The notes under the pieces: model-generated
The model's database searches: none
Seen by the model: the letters and a program-made list of their open reading frames with translations, nothing else
Told to the model about the DNA's origin: nothing
Origin: Salinimicrobium sp963739625
GTDB lineage: Bacteria; Bacteroidota; Bacteroidia; Flavobacteriales; Flavobacteriaceae
Length of the DNA stretch: 64,000 bases
Direction of reading: 5' to 3'
Assembly: GCA_963739625.1 (NCBI GenBank)
Contig: CAVUAU010000019.1
Coordinates: forward strand, 62,001-126,000
In this document: positions 17,173 to 25,297 of the stretch, piece after piece
How the letters are laid out: every line of letters starts with the position of its first letter
Position numbering within the stretch: position 1 is the stretch's first letter
Made by a program: the position numbers and the translations under genes

Positions 17173-17361
17173 TCAGTCTTTAAGGAAACCCTTCAGAACA
17201 AATAAAAGAGCGACAAAAAGAAGAAAGGCAATAAAAACATACAACGTGCCCTTGTAGTATTTTTGGTGTAACTTCAGGTCTTTTCTGTAAGTATAGATGA
17301 TGATGCCAACAAAGACAATAAAGAAAATTCCAGCAAAGACCAGTTGGCCGGTAGTAAACAT
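17173..17361 (-). CDS. Small two-helix membrane protein
   Basis: 62 residues with two hydrophobic segments, about 6-24 (LVFAGIFFIVFVGIIIY) and 40-58 (LYVFIAFLLFVALLFVLKG), separated by a basic loop TYRKDLKLHQKYYKG. The positive loop would lie in the cytoplasm. I do not recognise a named family. It is divergent from the MazG-like gene and has its own terminator, so it is probably real. No function can be given. Confidence 0.7.
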   Translation of the reverse strand: MFTTGQLVFAGIFFIVFVGIIIYTYRKDLKLHQKYYKGTLYVFIAFLLFVALLFVLKGFLKD

Positions 17362-17395
17362 TGTTTTAAATTTTGTGCGAAGTTAAAGTTTTAGC

Positions 17396-17776
17396 ATGAA
17401 AAAAAGATTAAAAGCTGTGGCAGAGTTTCATTCTGCTTTTGGATTGGGAGTGTCTGGAGAACCTACTGCAGGTCTTGCTTCGGAAACCCTTCAACTGCGT
17501 TATGAGTTGATGAAAGAGGAGAATGAGGAGTACCTGCAGGCGGCAATGAAGCGGGATCTTCCAGAGGTAGCCGATGCCCTCGGGGATATGTTATACATTC
17601 TTTGTGGAACCATTCTGGAACACGGGCTGCAGGATAAAATAGAAGAAGTATTTGAGGAAATTCAAAAAAGCAATATGAGTAAACTGGGCGCCAACGGGAA
17701 ACCGGTATATCGCAAAGATGGGAAGGTCTTGAAGGGGCCTCACTATTTTAAACCCGATCTAAAAAAGCTTTTTTGA
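17396..17776 (+). CDS. MazG-like nucleoside triphosphate pyrophosphohydrolase
   Basis: 126 residues, all-alpha NTP pyrophosphohydrolase fold. The metal-binding acidic motifs are visible as LMKEENEEYLQA (ExxEE type) and PEVADALGDMLYILCG (ExxD type). The C-terminal tail SNMSKLGANGKPVYRKDGKVLKGPHYF is characteristic of the phage/bacterial MazG-like subgroup that handles HisE-like or house-cleaning substrates. Substrate not assigned. It overlaps no neighbour and is followed after 26 bases by the Gmad2 lipoprotein gene. Confidence 0.85.
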   Translation: MKKRLKAVAEFHSAFGLGVSGEPTAGLASETLQLRYELMKEENEEYLQAAMKRDLPEVADALGDMLYILCGTILEHGLQDKIEEVFEEIQKSNMSKLGANGKPVYRKDGKVLKGPHYFKPDLKKLF

Positions 17777-17802
17777 CAGGAGTTTGTTTTTTATCTTCAG
17801 GT

Positions 17803-18253
17803 ATGAGAAAGTTGCTTTTACTTCTGATTTTGGGTGTAATTACTTCCTGCGGAAATGACCAAAAAAGGAATGTTGATCCTACTGAAGTAAGGCAGGAAAG
17901 GGAAAACCTGGAAAGAGATACAGCAGGTATTTCCGATGATTTTCTCGTTTACAAACCTTCCAAAAATGACAAAATTTCATCGCCTTTAGAAATAAGAGGA
18001 GAAGGCGAGGGGAAGCTGGTATTTTGAAGGTCAATTTCCCTTTGAGTTGGTTAATGAGGATAATAAAATTTTAGTGCAAGGGACTGCAAAAGCTGATGCA
18101 GATTGGATGACAGAGGAATTTGTGCCGTTTTCTGCAGAAGTGGAATTTGACGCGGGTAATTCAGAAGAAGGCAGCCTTATTTTCAGGCGTTCCAACCCTT
18201 CGGGATTACCGGAAAACGATAGGTACTATCGTCTTCCGGTATATTTTAATTAG
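17803..18253 (+). CDS. Gmad2 immunoglobulin-like lipoprotein, frameshifted
   Basis: The start at 17803 gives MRKLLLLLILGVITSCGND, a lipoprotein signal with lipobox ITSC. After DFLVYKPSKNDKISSPLEIRG the frame breaks with an extra base at about 18016 (AAG-C-TGG) and stops at 18027. Removing it restores KWYFEGQFPFELVNEDNKIL and the Gmad2 ending FVPFSAEVEFDAG and NPSGLPENDRYYRLPVYF, giving 149 residues. Gmad2 was named from spore germination protein GerM neighbours and is a beta-sandwich of unknown ligand. Several genes here carry a similar single-base lesion, so a consensus error is more likely than a real pseudogene. Confidence 0.82.
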
Positions 18254-18256
18254 CAG

Positions 18257-19333
18257 TTACTGTTTTTCTACAAGGTATCTCCAGCCGTGTTTGTCTTCGG
18301 TCTTGTTGTATTGAATGTTCATCAACTTTGTTTTGAAGAAACTGGCGTAGGAATCCTCCTGGTCGGGGATCTCAAATTTATTTCCGAGGTGTCCAAAACC
18401 TTTAATAGGGTTAATGGTAGCAGCGGTTCCTGCTCCAAACATCTCTTTCAATTCACCTTTTTCGGCGGCCTCTACAACTTCTTTGACCGTTACCCGTCTC
18501 ACTTCAAGAGGAATGTCATATTCTTCGGCCAGGGTGATTACGCTTCGGCGGGTAACCCCGTCGAGAATCCTGTCACTGGTAGGCGCGGTTAGCAAAGTAT
18601 CTCCAATTCTAAAGAAAATATTCATTGTACCCGCCTCTTCAAGAAATTCGTGAGCTTTGGCGTCTGTCCAAACAATTTGCTGGTAACCGGCTTCTTTGGC
18701 AAGGTTGGTAGGGTAGAACTGCGCTCCATAGTTGCCGGCTGCTTTTGCATATCCAACACCGCCATCGGCTGCACGGCTAAACTTGTCGGCAAACAGCACA
18801 CGGACTTCCCCACTGTAGTAGGCCTTCGCCGGAGAACAAATGATCATGAACCTGTAAGTTGATGAAGGCGCAGCAGATACTCCGGGTTCTGTAGCGATCA
18901 CAAAAGGCCTAATGTAAAGCGAATTTCCAAAGCCTTTTTTGATCCAGTCACGGTCAAGGTTGAGGAGCGTTTCAAGACCTTCAAAAAACACCTCTTTTGG
19001 AAACTCAGGAATGGCAAGCCTAACCGAAGATTTGTTAAAGCGTTCAATGTTAGCATCCGGTCTAAACATCCACACCTGGTCCTGGTCATCTTTAAAGGCT
19101 TTCATGCCTTCAAAGATTGCCTGCCCATAGTGAAAAACTTTTGCTGAAGGTTCTAATTCTATGGGGCCGTATGGCTGGATCTTGGGTGTTTGCCATTCTC
19201 CATCCACATAATCACAGATCATCATATGATCTGTAAACACATTACCAAATTTTAAATTATCAAAATCAACCGAACCGATTTTTGAGGTTTCTGCCTCAAC
19301 TACATCGATTGCGAGAGGTATACGATCTTTCAT
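18257..19333 (-). CDS. ilvE: Branched-chain amino acid aminotransferase
   Basis: PLP fold-type IV transaminase of 358 residues, the longer eukaryote-like BCAT class. It interconverts Leu, Ile and Val with their 2-oxo acids using glutamate. The PLP lysine is Lys197 in GYAKAAGNYGAQ. Other conserved elements are HYGQAIFEGMKAF and FLEEAGTMNIFF, plus GAGTAATINPI near the C-terminus. A -7 box TAAATTTG lies at 19355-19348 on the same strand. Its 3' end comes four bases after the convergent Gmad2 gene. Confidence 0.97.
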   Translation of the reverse strand: MKDRIPLAIDVVEAETSKIGSVDFDNLKFGNVFTDHMMICDYVDGEWQTPKIQPYGPIELEPSAKVFHYGQAIFEGMKAFKDDQDQVWMFRPDANIERFNKSSVRLAIPEFPKEVFFEGLETLLNLDRDWIKKGFGNSLYIRPFVIATEPGVSAAPSSTYRFMIICSPAKAYYSGEVRVLFADKFSRAADGGVGYAKAAGNYGAQFYPTNLAKEAGYQQIVWTDAKAHEFLEEAGTMNIFFRIGDTLLTAPTSDRILDGVTRRSVITLAEEYDIPLEVRRVTVKEVVEAAEKGELKEMFGAGTAATINPIKGFGHLGNKFEIPDQEDSYASFFKTKLMNIQYNKTEDKHGWRYLVEKQ

Positions 19334-19853
19334 TTACTTAGTTTTTGCAAATTTACTGAATTAAAAACAGTTAAAGAAGCGGGGCTCTCCCTAATTTTAT
19401 CTTAAATTAAAGCCTTTGCATCCCCCTTTTCCAGACTTTAAAGCCATGAAAAAAAGCTCTTTTTTGAGTCTGTTATTCCGGGTAATGTTATGTTTTTCAG
19501 ATGTTTCACGGAATGTTTTGAATTTCTAATTTTTTCTTGGATGACGGAAATTTTGTTTCTGAAAAAGTGCTTTTATTTGAAGAGATGTAGTAGGGCTGTC
19601 GAAATCTGCGGAAATGGGGCGGCAATAAAGGAATTTTTTGAGCCGAAATAGCTGCAATATGGGAGTTAAACAACTGCTGAAGCAACCTGATGCATATTGA
19701 TCCTGCGGGCTTATGGTGAGCTTCAAAGATTATGCTTTCTTTGTACCTAAGAACATCGGCAGAAGAGTAGCAATCTTCAGAACTATTAGAGGTAATAATA
19801 AAACTTTCAGCAATTTTCTCTTCCGCCCGATTTTTAAAAAATAAGAGAGTCAA
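19334..19853. other. 520-base gap without a recognisable gene
   Basis: It holds the ilvE promoter box at 19348-19355 and otherwise AT-rich sequence. A minus-strand frame runs from 19506 into the antisense of mnmD. Its composition (clustered Ser, Ile, Lys, no motif) does not look like a protein. One CTGCGGAA 8-mer is at 19606. I see no RNA gene or repeat. Confidence 0.5.
19348..19355 (-). promoter_or_regulatory. -7 box of the ilvE promoter
   Basis: TAAATTTG on the minus strand, 14 bases before the ATG. No convincing TTG at -33. Confidence 0.5.
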
Positions 19854-20540
19854 TTGAAACGAGAGATCATTAAAACCGGCGATGGTTCGGTCACCATTTT
19901 CCTTCCCGAATGGAATGAACATTACCATTCCCGCCATGGGGCAATCCAGGAAGCCTTGCACGTCTTTATCAAAAGCGGGTTTGAACATTTCACAAGGAAC
20001 ACATCCCGTAAGAACTTTAGCATTCTGGAGATTGGTTTCGGTACCGGGTTGAATGCACTCGTGAGCTTTTTTGCCGCCCGTGCAAAAGGAGTTGTTGTTG
20101 AGTATACGGGTGTAGAGGCTTATCCTGTCGTTTCCGAAGAATTAGAGTGTCTCAACTATCCTGCTTCTTTTGAGGGCGAAGAAAAGCTGGCAGGGGAAAT
20201 ATTCAATAGGATCCACAGCAGTAACTGGGGTGAAAAAGGAAAAATCTCAGAAGAATTTCTGCTCACAAAGCAACAAAAGTTTTTTAATGAAATAGATGAG
20301 GTTGAGAGTTTTGACCTGGTCTTTTTTGATGCATTTGGTCCAAGGGTGCAGCCCGAACTGTGGACAGAAGAGATCTTCGAAAAAATGTATAAAGCCTTAC
20401 GAGCCGGAGGGGTTTTAGTCACATATTCTGCAAAAGGAAGTGTAAGAAGAGCGATGCAGGCGGTTGGGTTTGAAGTAGAACGTATTCCTGGTCCGCCCGG
20501 GAAGAGGGAAATGCTTAGAGCTTCAAAACCTGCGGTATAG
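19854..20540 (+). CDS. mnmD: tRNA 5-methylaminomethyl-2-thiouridine methyltransferase MnmD
   Basis: 228-residue stand-alone form of the MnmC methyltransferase domain (DUF752). It methylates nm5U to mnm5U at the wobble base of tRNAs using SAM. The SAM site is visible as SILEIGFGTGLNALVSF and the family motif as FFDAFGPRVQPELWTEEIF. The C-terminal YSAKGSVRRAMQAVGFEVERIPGPPGKREMLRA is diagnostic. The start codon is TTG at 19854: the family N-terminus MKREIIxTGDGS begins exactly there, and AAGAGAG lies eight bases upstream. The FAD-dependent MnmC domain is absent, as usual in this phylum. Confidence 0.92.
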   Translation: MKREIIKTGDGSVTIFLPEWNEHYHSRHGAIQEALHVFIKSGFEHFTRNTSRKNFSILEIGFGTGLNALVSFFAARAKGVVVEYTGVEAYPVVSEELECLNYPASFEGEEKLAGEIFNRIHSSNWGEKGKISEEFLLTKQQKFFNEIDEVESFDLVFFDAFGPRVQPELWTEEIFEKMYKALRAGGVLVTYSAKGSVRRAMQAVGFEVERIPGPPGKREMLRASKPAV

Positions 20541-20616
20541 CTGTATTCTTGTTAAACCTTTAATAATTAATAACTTTGAGTTTGGTCAAATTCCTAACTT
20601 GAAAAGAAAAAATGCA

Positions 20617-21534
20617 ATGCGGGTATTGATTACCGGGGCTACCGGTCTAATAGGAAAAAAAATAACCAGTCTTTGCCATGAAAAAGGATTTGATGTAAGC
20701 TATCTTACTCATAGCAAACACAAACTTGAGGAAAGAGAAGATTACAGGGGCTTTTACTGGAACCCTCGTAAGGGAGAGATTGACACCACCTGTCTTGAGG
20801 GAGTGGGGGCGATCATTAATCTCGCCGGGGCGAGTGTTTTTCAACCCTGGACCAGCCAAAACAAGAAAAAAATTCTCAACAGTCGTATTGATTCTCTCAA
20901 CCTGCTTTACAAAACATTGACAGAGAATGAACATGAGGTAGGGCAGCTGATTTCTGCCAGTGCCATAGGGATCTATCCCAGTTCTACACAGAAAATGCAT
21001 TATGAAGATGAGCAGGAGATTGCCGACGGTTTTCTGGGGAAAGTGGTGCAACAATGGGAATTGGCTGCAGATCAGTTCAACAAGCTTGATCTAAGGGTGG
21101 CAAAAATTAGAATCGGTCTGGTATTGTCAAACGATGGGGGCGCTTTACCACAGATGGAGCGACCAATAAAGTATAATGTGGGCACCGCATTGGGCAGTGG
21201 AACCCAATGGCAGTCGTGGATACACATCAAGGACCTGGCAAGGATTTTCCTGCATGTCCTCGAAAAAGGTCTAACCGGGGTGTACAATGGAGTGGCTCCA
21301 AACCCGGTGACTCACCAGGATTTGATGGAACAGCTGGCGAGAACCATGGGCAAGTCGCTTTGGTTACCAAAAATTCCGGTTCTTCTGTTGAAAACGATCA
21401 TGGGAGAAATGTCATCGGTAGTGTTAGACAGCCAATTGGTAAGCAGTAAAAAAATTCAGGACAGTGGGTTCAACTTTTATTTTATCAATCTTCAACCGGC
21501 ATTTGACGATTTATGGCAAAAGAAAGCCGGCTGA
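20617..21534 (+). CDS. TIGR01777 family NAD(P)-dependent epimerase/oxidoreductase
   Basis: 305 residues from ATG 20617 (MRVLITGATGLIGKKITS). The Rossmann dinucleotide motif GATGLIGK opens the protein, followed by INLAGASVFQPWTS and LISASAIGIYPS. The C-terminal DUF1731 region is seen as LPKIPVLLLKTIMGEMSSVV. The family is an atypical short-chain dehydrogenase group (YfcH, SulA-like) whose substrate is unknown. A longer in-frame start TTG at 20599 is possible but unneeded. A terminator overlaps the stop codon. Confidence 0.9.
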   Translation: MRVLITGATGLIGKKITSLCHEKGFDVSYLTHSKHKLEEREDYRGFYWNPRKGEIDTTCLEGVGAIINLAGASVFQPWTSQNKKKILNSRIDSLNLLYKTLTENEHEVGQLISASAIGIYPSSTQKMHYEDEQEIADGFLGKVVQQWELAADQFNKLDLRVAKIRIGLVLSNDGGALPQMERPIKYNVGTALGSGTQWQSWIHIKDLARIFLHVLEKGLTGVYNGVAPNPVTHQDLMEQLARTMGKSLWLPKIPVLLLKTIMGEMSSVVLDSQLVSSKKIQDSGFNFYFINLQPAFDDLWQKKAG

Positions 21535-21546
21535 AGAGCCGGCTTT
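21523..21546 (+). terminator. Hairpin at the end of the TIGR01777 gene
   Basis: Perfect 10-base stem AAAGCCGGCT / AGCCGGCTTT with a GAAG tetraloop, spanning the stop codon. The T run is only three bases, so termination strength is uncertain. Confidence 0.65.
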
Positions 21547-21569
21547 AGATAATCGAAAAAAGATAGACT

Positions 21570-22247
21570 TTAGGATCTTTTTGCTTTTACATTAATCGTG
21601 AGTTCCATATCATCGCTAATGAATTTATCCCCCAGATTGTCGAAAACTGTTTTTGAACCGTAGTTCACTTTCCAGTCTGTCCTGTCAATAGTGAAGGTTT
21701 CGCTCTTAAGATTGATCACATCGTCTTCTATACTGGTGGTCACAGGAAATTCAATGTGCTTTGTTTCATCCTTAATGGTAAGGTTGCCTTGCAGCATCTT
21801 TTTTCCATTGCTCTCACTAAGACCGGTGATCTCAAAAGTTGCTGTAGGGAATTTGTTAACGTTGAAGAAGTCGGTTTCTTTGCCCTCCACAGTTCCCTTG
21901 AGATGGTTTTCCAGATTCGCGCGGGATTCTTCATCCATACCCTCGTCTGTAACAGCTATGCTGTTCATGTTAATAATGACTTTCCCGCCGGTGATCTCTT
22001 TGGCGTTAGCTGTGAGTTGACCATCTTGAATGTCAATGGTACCTCTGTGTTCCCCGGTAGGTTTGGTGCCTCTCCAGGTAACCGTTGAGGCAGTGGTGTC
22101 GATTTCAAAAATAGCTGCTTCTTCTGTACTCGCTGCAACTTCCCTGGCATCAGCTGCCTTTACTTCGTTTTGTTTGTCACTTTTACAGGAGATACTGCTT
22201 ACTGCAATTCCTGCTACAAGTACAAGATTTAGAACTGTTTTCTTCAT
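21570..22247 (-). CDS. YceI family lipocalin-like lipoprotein
   Basis: 225 residues with a lipoprotein signal (MKKTVLNLVLVAGIAVSSISCKSD, Cys at 21). A low-complexity Ala/Glu linker follows, then the YceI beta-barrel: FEIDTTASTVTWRGTKPTGEHRGTID, FPTATFEITGL, and TIDRTDWKVNYGSK. YceI proteins bind polyisoprenoid-type lipids in an extended barrel. Probably periplasmic and anchored in the outer or inner membrane. Transcribed alone, with a -7 box TAATTTTG at 22283-22276 just ahead of the start. Confidence 0.93.
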   Translation of the reverse strand: MKKTVLNLVLVAGIAVSSISCKSDKQNEVKAADAREVAASTEEAAIFEIDTTASTVTWRGTKPTGEHRGTIDIQDGQLTANAKEITGGKVIINMNSIAVTDEGMDEESRANLENHLKGTVEGKETDFFNVNKFPTATFEITGLSESNGKKMLQGNLTIKDETKHIEFPVTTSIEDDVINLKSETFTIDRTDWKVNYGSKTVFDNLGDKFISDDMELTINVKAKRS

Positions 22248-22275
22248 TGGTTAAAATAGTTTGAATTTAACCGAC

Positions 22276-22283
22276 AAAATTAG
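22276..22283 (-). promoter_or_regulatory. -7 box of the yceI-like gene
   Basis: TAATTTTG on the minus strand, about 28 bases before the ATG; matches TAnnTTTG. Confidence 0.45.
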
Positions 22284-22403
22284 AACTTCGGCCCTCCAAA
22301 AAATCTTAAGGAAATACTAAACTTTACCCGTGACATTTTGACATTTTGATGTTATTGGCAGCACTTTTGTCTAATGTATCACGGAAAAATAAATTATCGA
22401 AAA

Positions 22404-22988
22404 ATGAGCGAAAAAGAACGTAACGAAGAAAATATATCTGAAGAGGAAAGCATCAAGGATCAGGTAGAAGAGATTCTTGAGGACGCCATCGAAGAAGCCG
22501 AAGATAACGAAGAAGCAGGAGAAAAGGCTGAGGCTACTTCAGAAAAAGAACAGCTTAAGAACGATCTTGAGAAGGAAAAAGATAAGTTCCTTAGGCTTTT
22601 TGCTGAATTTGAGAATTATAAAAGACGAACCAGTAAGGAGCGTGTAGAATTGTTCAAGACTGCCGGACAGGACGTGATCACCTCTCTTTTGCCGGTTCTT
22701 GACGATTTTGATCGTGCTCTTAATGAGATTGGTAAAGCCAAGGATAAAAATCTACTCAAAGGAGTGGAATTGATCCATAATAAATTAAAAGAATCTCTTC
22801 GTGCCAAAGGCCTGGAGGAGGTGGAGACCAAAGAAGGAGATGCCTTTGACGCAGACCTTCATGAGGCGATTACTCAAATCCCTGCGCCGTCAGATAAATT
22901 AAAAGGCAAGATTGTTGACGTAATAGAAAAAGGCTATAAACTGGGCGACAGGATAATACGTTATCCAAAGGTAGTTACCGGCAAGTAG
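22404..22988 (+). CDS. grpE: Nucleotide exchange factor GrpE
   Basis: 194 residues. The N-terminal 50 residues are very acidic and probably disordered, followed by the long dimerising coiled coil (EKEQLKNDLEKEKDKFLRLF) and the GrpE core EFENYKRRTSKERVELF, then the C-terminal beta wing ending KGYKLGDRIIRYPKVVTGK. It promotes ADP release from DnaK. Start ATG 22404 gives MSEKERNEEN; an upstream in-frame ATG at 22374 is less likely. dnaJ follows after 32 bases, a standard grpE-dnaJ pair without dnaK. Two tandem GACATTTT units lie about 60 bases upstream. Confidence 0.96.
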   Translation: MSEKERNEENISEEESIKDQVEEILEDAIEEAEDNEEAGEKAEATSEKEQLKNDLEKEKDKFLRLFAEFENYKRRTSKERVELFKTAGQDVITSLLPVLDDFDRALNEIGKAKDKNLLKGVELIHNKLKESLRAKGLEEVETKEGDAFDADLHEAITQIPAPSDKLKGKIVDVIEKGYKLGDRIIRYPKVVTGK

Positions 22989-23020
22989 TTTGTAGCAATT
23001 AAAGAACACAACAACTCACA

Positions 23021-24148
23021 ATGAAACAGGATTATTACGAAATATTAGGAATTAGCAAGAACGCGACCACAGCCGAGATCAAAAAGGCCTATCGTAAAAA
23101 AGCTATAGAATTTCACCCCGATAAAAATCCGGGAGATACCAAGGCAGAGGAAATGTTTAAAAAAGCAGCCGAGGCTTATGAAGTTCTAAGCAACGAAGAT
23201 AAACGTGCACGATACGACCGTTTTGGACATCAGGCATTCGAGAATGGCGGCTTCGGCGGCGGTGGCGGAATGAACATGGATGATATCTTTAGCCAGTTTG
23301 GCGATATCTTTGGCGGTGCCTTTGGCGGCGGTGGAGGTTTCGGCGGCTTTGGCGGCTTTGGTGGCGGTGGAGGCCAGCGAAGAGTTAAAGGTAGTAACCT
23401 GCGAATTCGTGTTTCTCTGACTCTTGAGGAAATTGCCAATGGTGTCGATAAAAAGATCAAGGTTAAACGTAAAGTTCAGGCTAAGGGAACAACATATAAA
23501 ACCTGTCCTACCTGTAAAGGAACCGGCCAGATTACACGCGTCACCAATACCATTTTGGGAAGAATGCAAACAGCCTCTCCCTGTACTACCTGTGGTGGAA
23601 GTGGTCAAACCATTGACCAAAAACCTGCCGATGCAGATGCACATGGGCTGATAATGAAAGAAGAGACTGTATCTATCAAGATCCCTGCAGGGGTTGTGGA
23701 AGGTATGCAGCTTAAGGTATCGGGTAAAGGTAATGACGCCCCTGGAAATGGGGTGCCCGGAGATCTCCTGGTGGCCATCGAAGAGAAAGAGCATGCGGCA
23801 TTGCAGCGTGAAGGCGACAACCTGCATTATGATCTATACATCAGCTTTTCTGAAGCTACTTTAGGAACTTCAAGAGAGATAGATACTGTCTCGGGAAAGG
23901 TAAGGATCAAGATCGACGAAGGAGTGCAGTCTGGAAAGATCCTGCGCCTGCGCGGTAAGGGAATTCCAAATATCAACGGTTACGGCAAAGGAGATTTGCT
24001 GGTACACGTGAATGTGTGGACGCCTAAGACCCTTAATCGTGAACAACGGGAATTCTTTGAAAGAATGGCTACAGATGAAAATTTCCAGCCTAAGCCGGAG
24101 AAAAATGATAAATCATTTTTTGAAAAAGTTAAAGATATGTTCAGTTAA
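23021..24148 (+). CDS. dnaJ: Chaperone DnaJ with reduced zinc-binding region
   Basis: 375 residues. The J domain carries HPD at 32-34. The Gly/Phe-rich linker (about 74-125) includes GGFGGFGGFGGGGG. The cysteine-rich region has only two CxxCxGxG motifs, CPTCKGTG at 162 and CTTCGGSG at 188, where E. coli DnaJ has four, so one of the two zinc centres is missing. The C-terminal client-binding domains follow (IPAGVVEGMQLKVSGKGNDA). It stimulates DnaK ATPase and hands over unfolded clients. The reduced zinc region appears to be common in Flavobacteriia. Ends in tandem hairpins. Confidence 0.95.
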   Translation: MKQDYYEILGISKNATTAEIKKAYRKKAIEFHPDKNPGDTKAEEMFKKAAEAYEVLSNEDKRARYDRFGHQAFENGGFGGGGGMNMDDIFSQFGDIFGGAFGGGGGFGGFGGFGGGGGQRRVKGSNLRIRVSLTLEEIANGVDKKIKVKRKVQAKGTTYKTCPTCKGTGQITRVTNTILGRMQTASPCTTCGGSGQTIDQKPADADAHGLIMKEETVSIKIPAGVVEGMQLKVSGKGNDAPGNGVPGDLLVAIEEKEHAALQREGDNLHYDLYISFSEATLGTSREIDTVSGKVRIKIDEGVQSGKILRLRGKGIPNINGYGKGDLLVHVNVWTPKTLNREQREFFERMATDENFQPKPEKNDKSFFEKVKDMFS

Positions 24149-24184
24149 TGTGAGAATGTTAATTTTTTTTACATATATTTGAGC

Positions 24185-24217
24185 ATCACTAATCTTAGTT
24201 AGTGATAATTTTTCTTT
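24185..24217 (+). terminator. First terminator after dnaJ
   Basis: ATCACTAA / TTAGTGAT stem with a six-base loop, followed by a T-rich run. Confidence 0.6.
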
Positions 24218-24234
24218 TTCATAGCAATTTTTTT

Positions 24235-24270
24235 CCCATCCTTAAGCGATTAAGGATGGGTTTTGTTTTT
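24235..24270 (+). terminator. Second, strong terminator after dnaJ
   Basis: Perfect 11-base stem CCCATCCTTAA / TTAAGGATGGG with a GCGA tetraloop and TTTTGTTTTT tail. Confidence 0.88.
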
Positions 24271-24282
24271 AGGAGTACTTCA

Positions 24283-24302
24283 AATCCTGCAGCTGCAGGA
24301 TT
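24283..24302. repeat. 20-base perfect palindrome
   Basis: AATCCTGCAG followed by its exact reverse complement with no spacer, 66 bases before the ABC transporter ATG and upstream of a TATATTTA box. It could be an operator. Confidence 0.5.
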
Positions 24303-24344
24303 ATTAAAATCTTCCTAATACCTGATGCATTAGTAGCAATTAGA

Positions 24345-24352
24345 TATATTTA
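24345..24352 (+). promoter_or_regulatory. Possible -7 box of the ABC/MscS operon
   Basis: TATATTTA resembles TAnnTTTG and lies 16 bases before the ATG of the ATPase gene. No clear -33 TTG. Confidence 0.35.
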
Positions 24353-24367
24353 CATCAAAGCTTTTTT

Positions 24368-25297
24368 ATGGATAACCTGCTGATTGCCGAAAACGTTACA
24401 AAAAAGTTTGGCGATTTTACAGCTCTAAATGATGTTTCCCTGCAAATACCCCGGGGCAGTATCTTTGGACTTCTGGGCCCTAACGGTGCCGGAAAAACCT
24501 CTTTTATTCGCATTATCAACCAGATCACTTTACCCACCGAGGGCCAGATCATCCTGGACGGGCACCCGCTGCGACCTGCAGATATTAAAAATATTGGGTA
24601 CCTGCCCGAGGAAAGAGGCCTATACAAATCCATGAAAGTTGGAGAACAGGCCCTTTACCTGGCACAGTTGAAAGGACTTTCAAAAGCAGAGGCTAAAGAA
24701 AGGCTGGGCTACTGGTTTAAAAGACTCAACATTGAAGACTGGTGGGATAAAAAAATTCAGGAGCTTTCTAAAGGGATGGCTCAGAAAGTGCAATTTGTGG
24801 TCACGGTTTTGCACCGTCCCAAGTTGCTCATTTTTGATGAACCCTTTAGCGGTTTTGACCCTGTCAATGCAAACTTGATCAAAGATGAGATCCTGCAGCT
24901 GAGGGAGGAAGGTGCCACCATCCTTTTTTCCACGCACCGCATGGAGAGCGTAGAGGAATTGTGTGATTACATGGCACTCATTCATAAAGGCAATAAACTT
25001 CTTGACGGGCAGGTGAACGAGATTAAACGCGAGTACAAATCAAACACTTTTGAAGTGGGGCTTGAGGCGCCAGATCTTGTTGCGCTTAGAGAGGAGCTTG
25101 AAACGAAGTTCCGTATTTCAGAGACAGATTTCAAGAGCATCAACAATGACCTCAAATTGCAAATCCAGATCGATGAATCTGCTTCCCCTAATGACCTGCT
25201 GGTGTATCTTACAAGCCGGGCACGGGTGAACCATTTTGTGGAGGTGATCCCTTCAGTGAACGATATTTTCATTAAAACTGTTACCACCTATGCGTAA
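24368..25297 (+). CDS. ABC exporter ATP-binding protein (NatA/DUF4162 type)
   Basis: 309 residues. Walker A is GPNGAGKTS, the signature motif is ELSKGMAQKVQFV, and Walker B is LLIFDEPFSGFDP. The C-terminal 85 residues form the accessory region seen in DUF4162-type ATPases. It pairs with the permease that starts eight bases inside its 3' end, so the two are translationally coupled. The NatAB class exports sodium or drugs in some bacteria, but the substrate here is not known. The pair is followed directly by an MscS-type channel. Confidence 0.93.
   Translation: MDNLLIAENVTKKFGDFTALNDVSLQIPRGSIFGLLGPNGAGKTSFIRIINQITLPTEGQIILDGHPLRPADIKNIGYLPEERGLYKSMKVGEQALYLAQLKGLSKAEAKERLGYWFKRLNIEDWWDKKIQELSKGMAQKVQFVVTVLHRPKLLIFDEPFSGFDPVNANLIKDEILQLREEGATILFSTHRMESVEELCDYMALIHKGNKLLDGQVNEIKREYKSNTFEVGLEAPDLVALREELETKFRISETDFKSINNDLKLQIQIDESASPNDLLVYLTSRARVNHFVEVIPSVNDIFIKTVTTYA

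Noticed and set aside
19506..19988. 160-residue minus-strand reading frame upstream of and antisense to mnmD
   Set aside because: It overlaps the start of mnmD, has no signal, motif or regular composition, and no promoter box or neighbour supports it.
23230..23400. Tandem DNA repeat in dnaJ
   Set aside because: It is the coding sequence of the Gly/Phe-rich linker normal for DnaJ.
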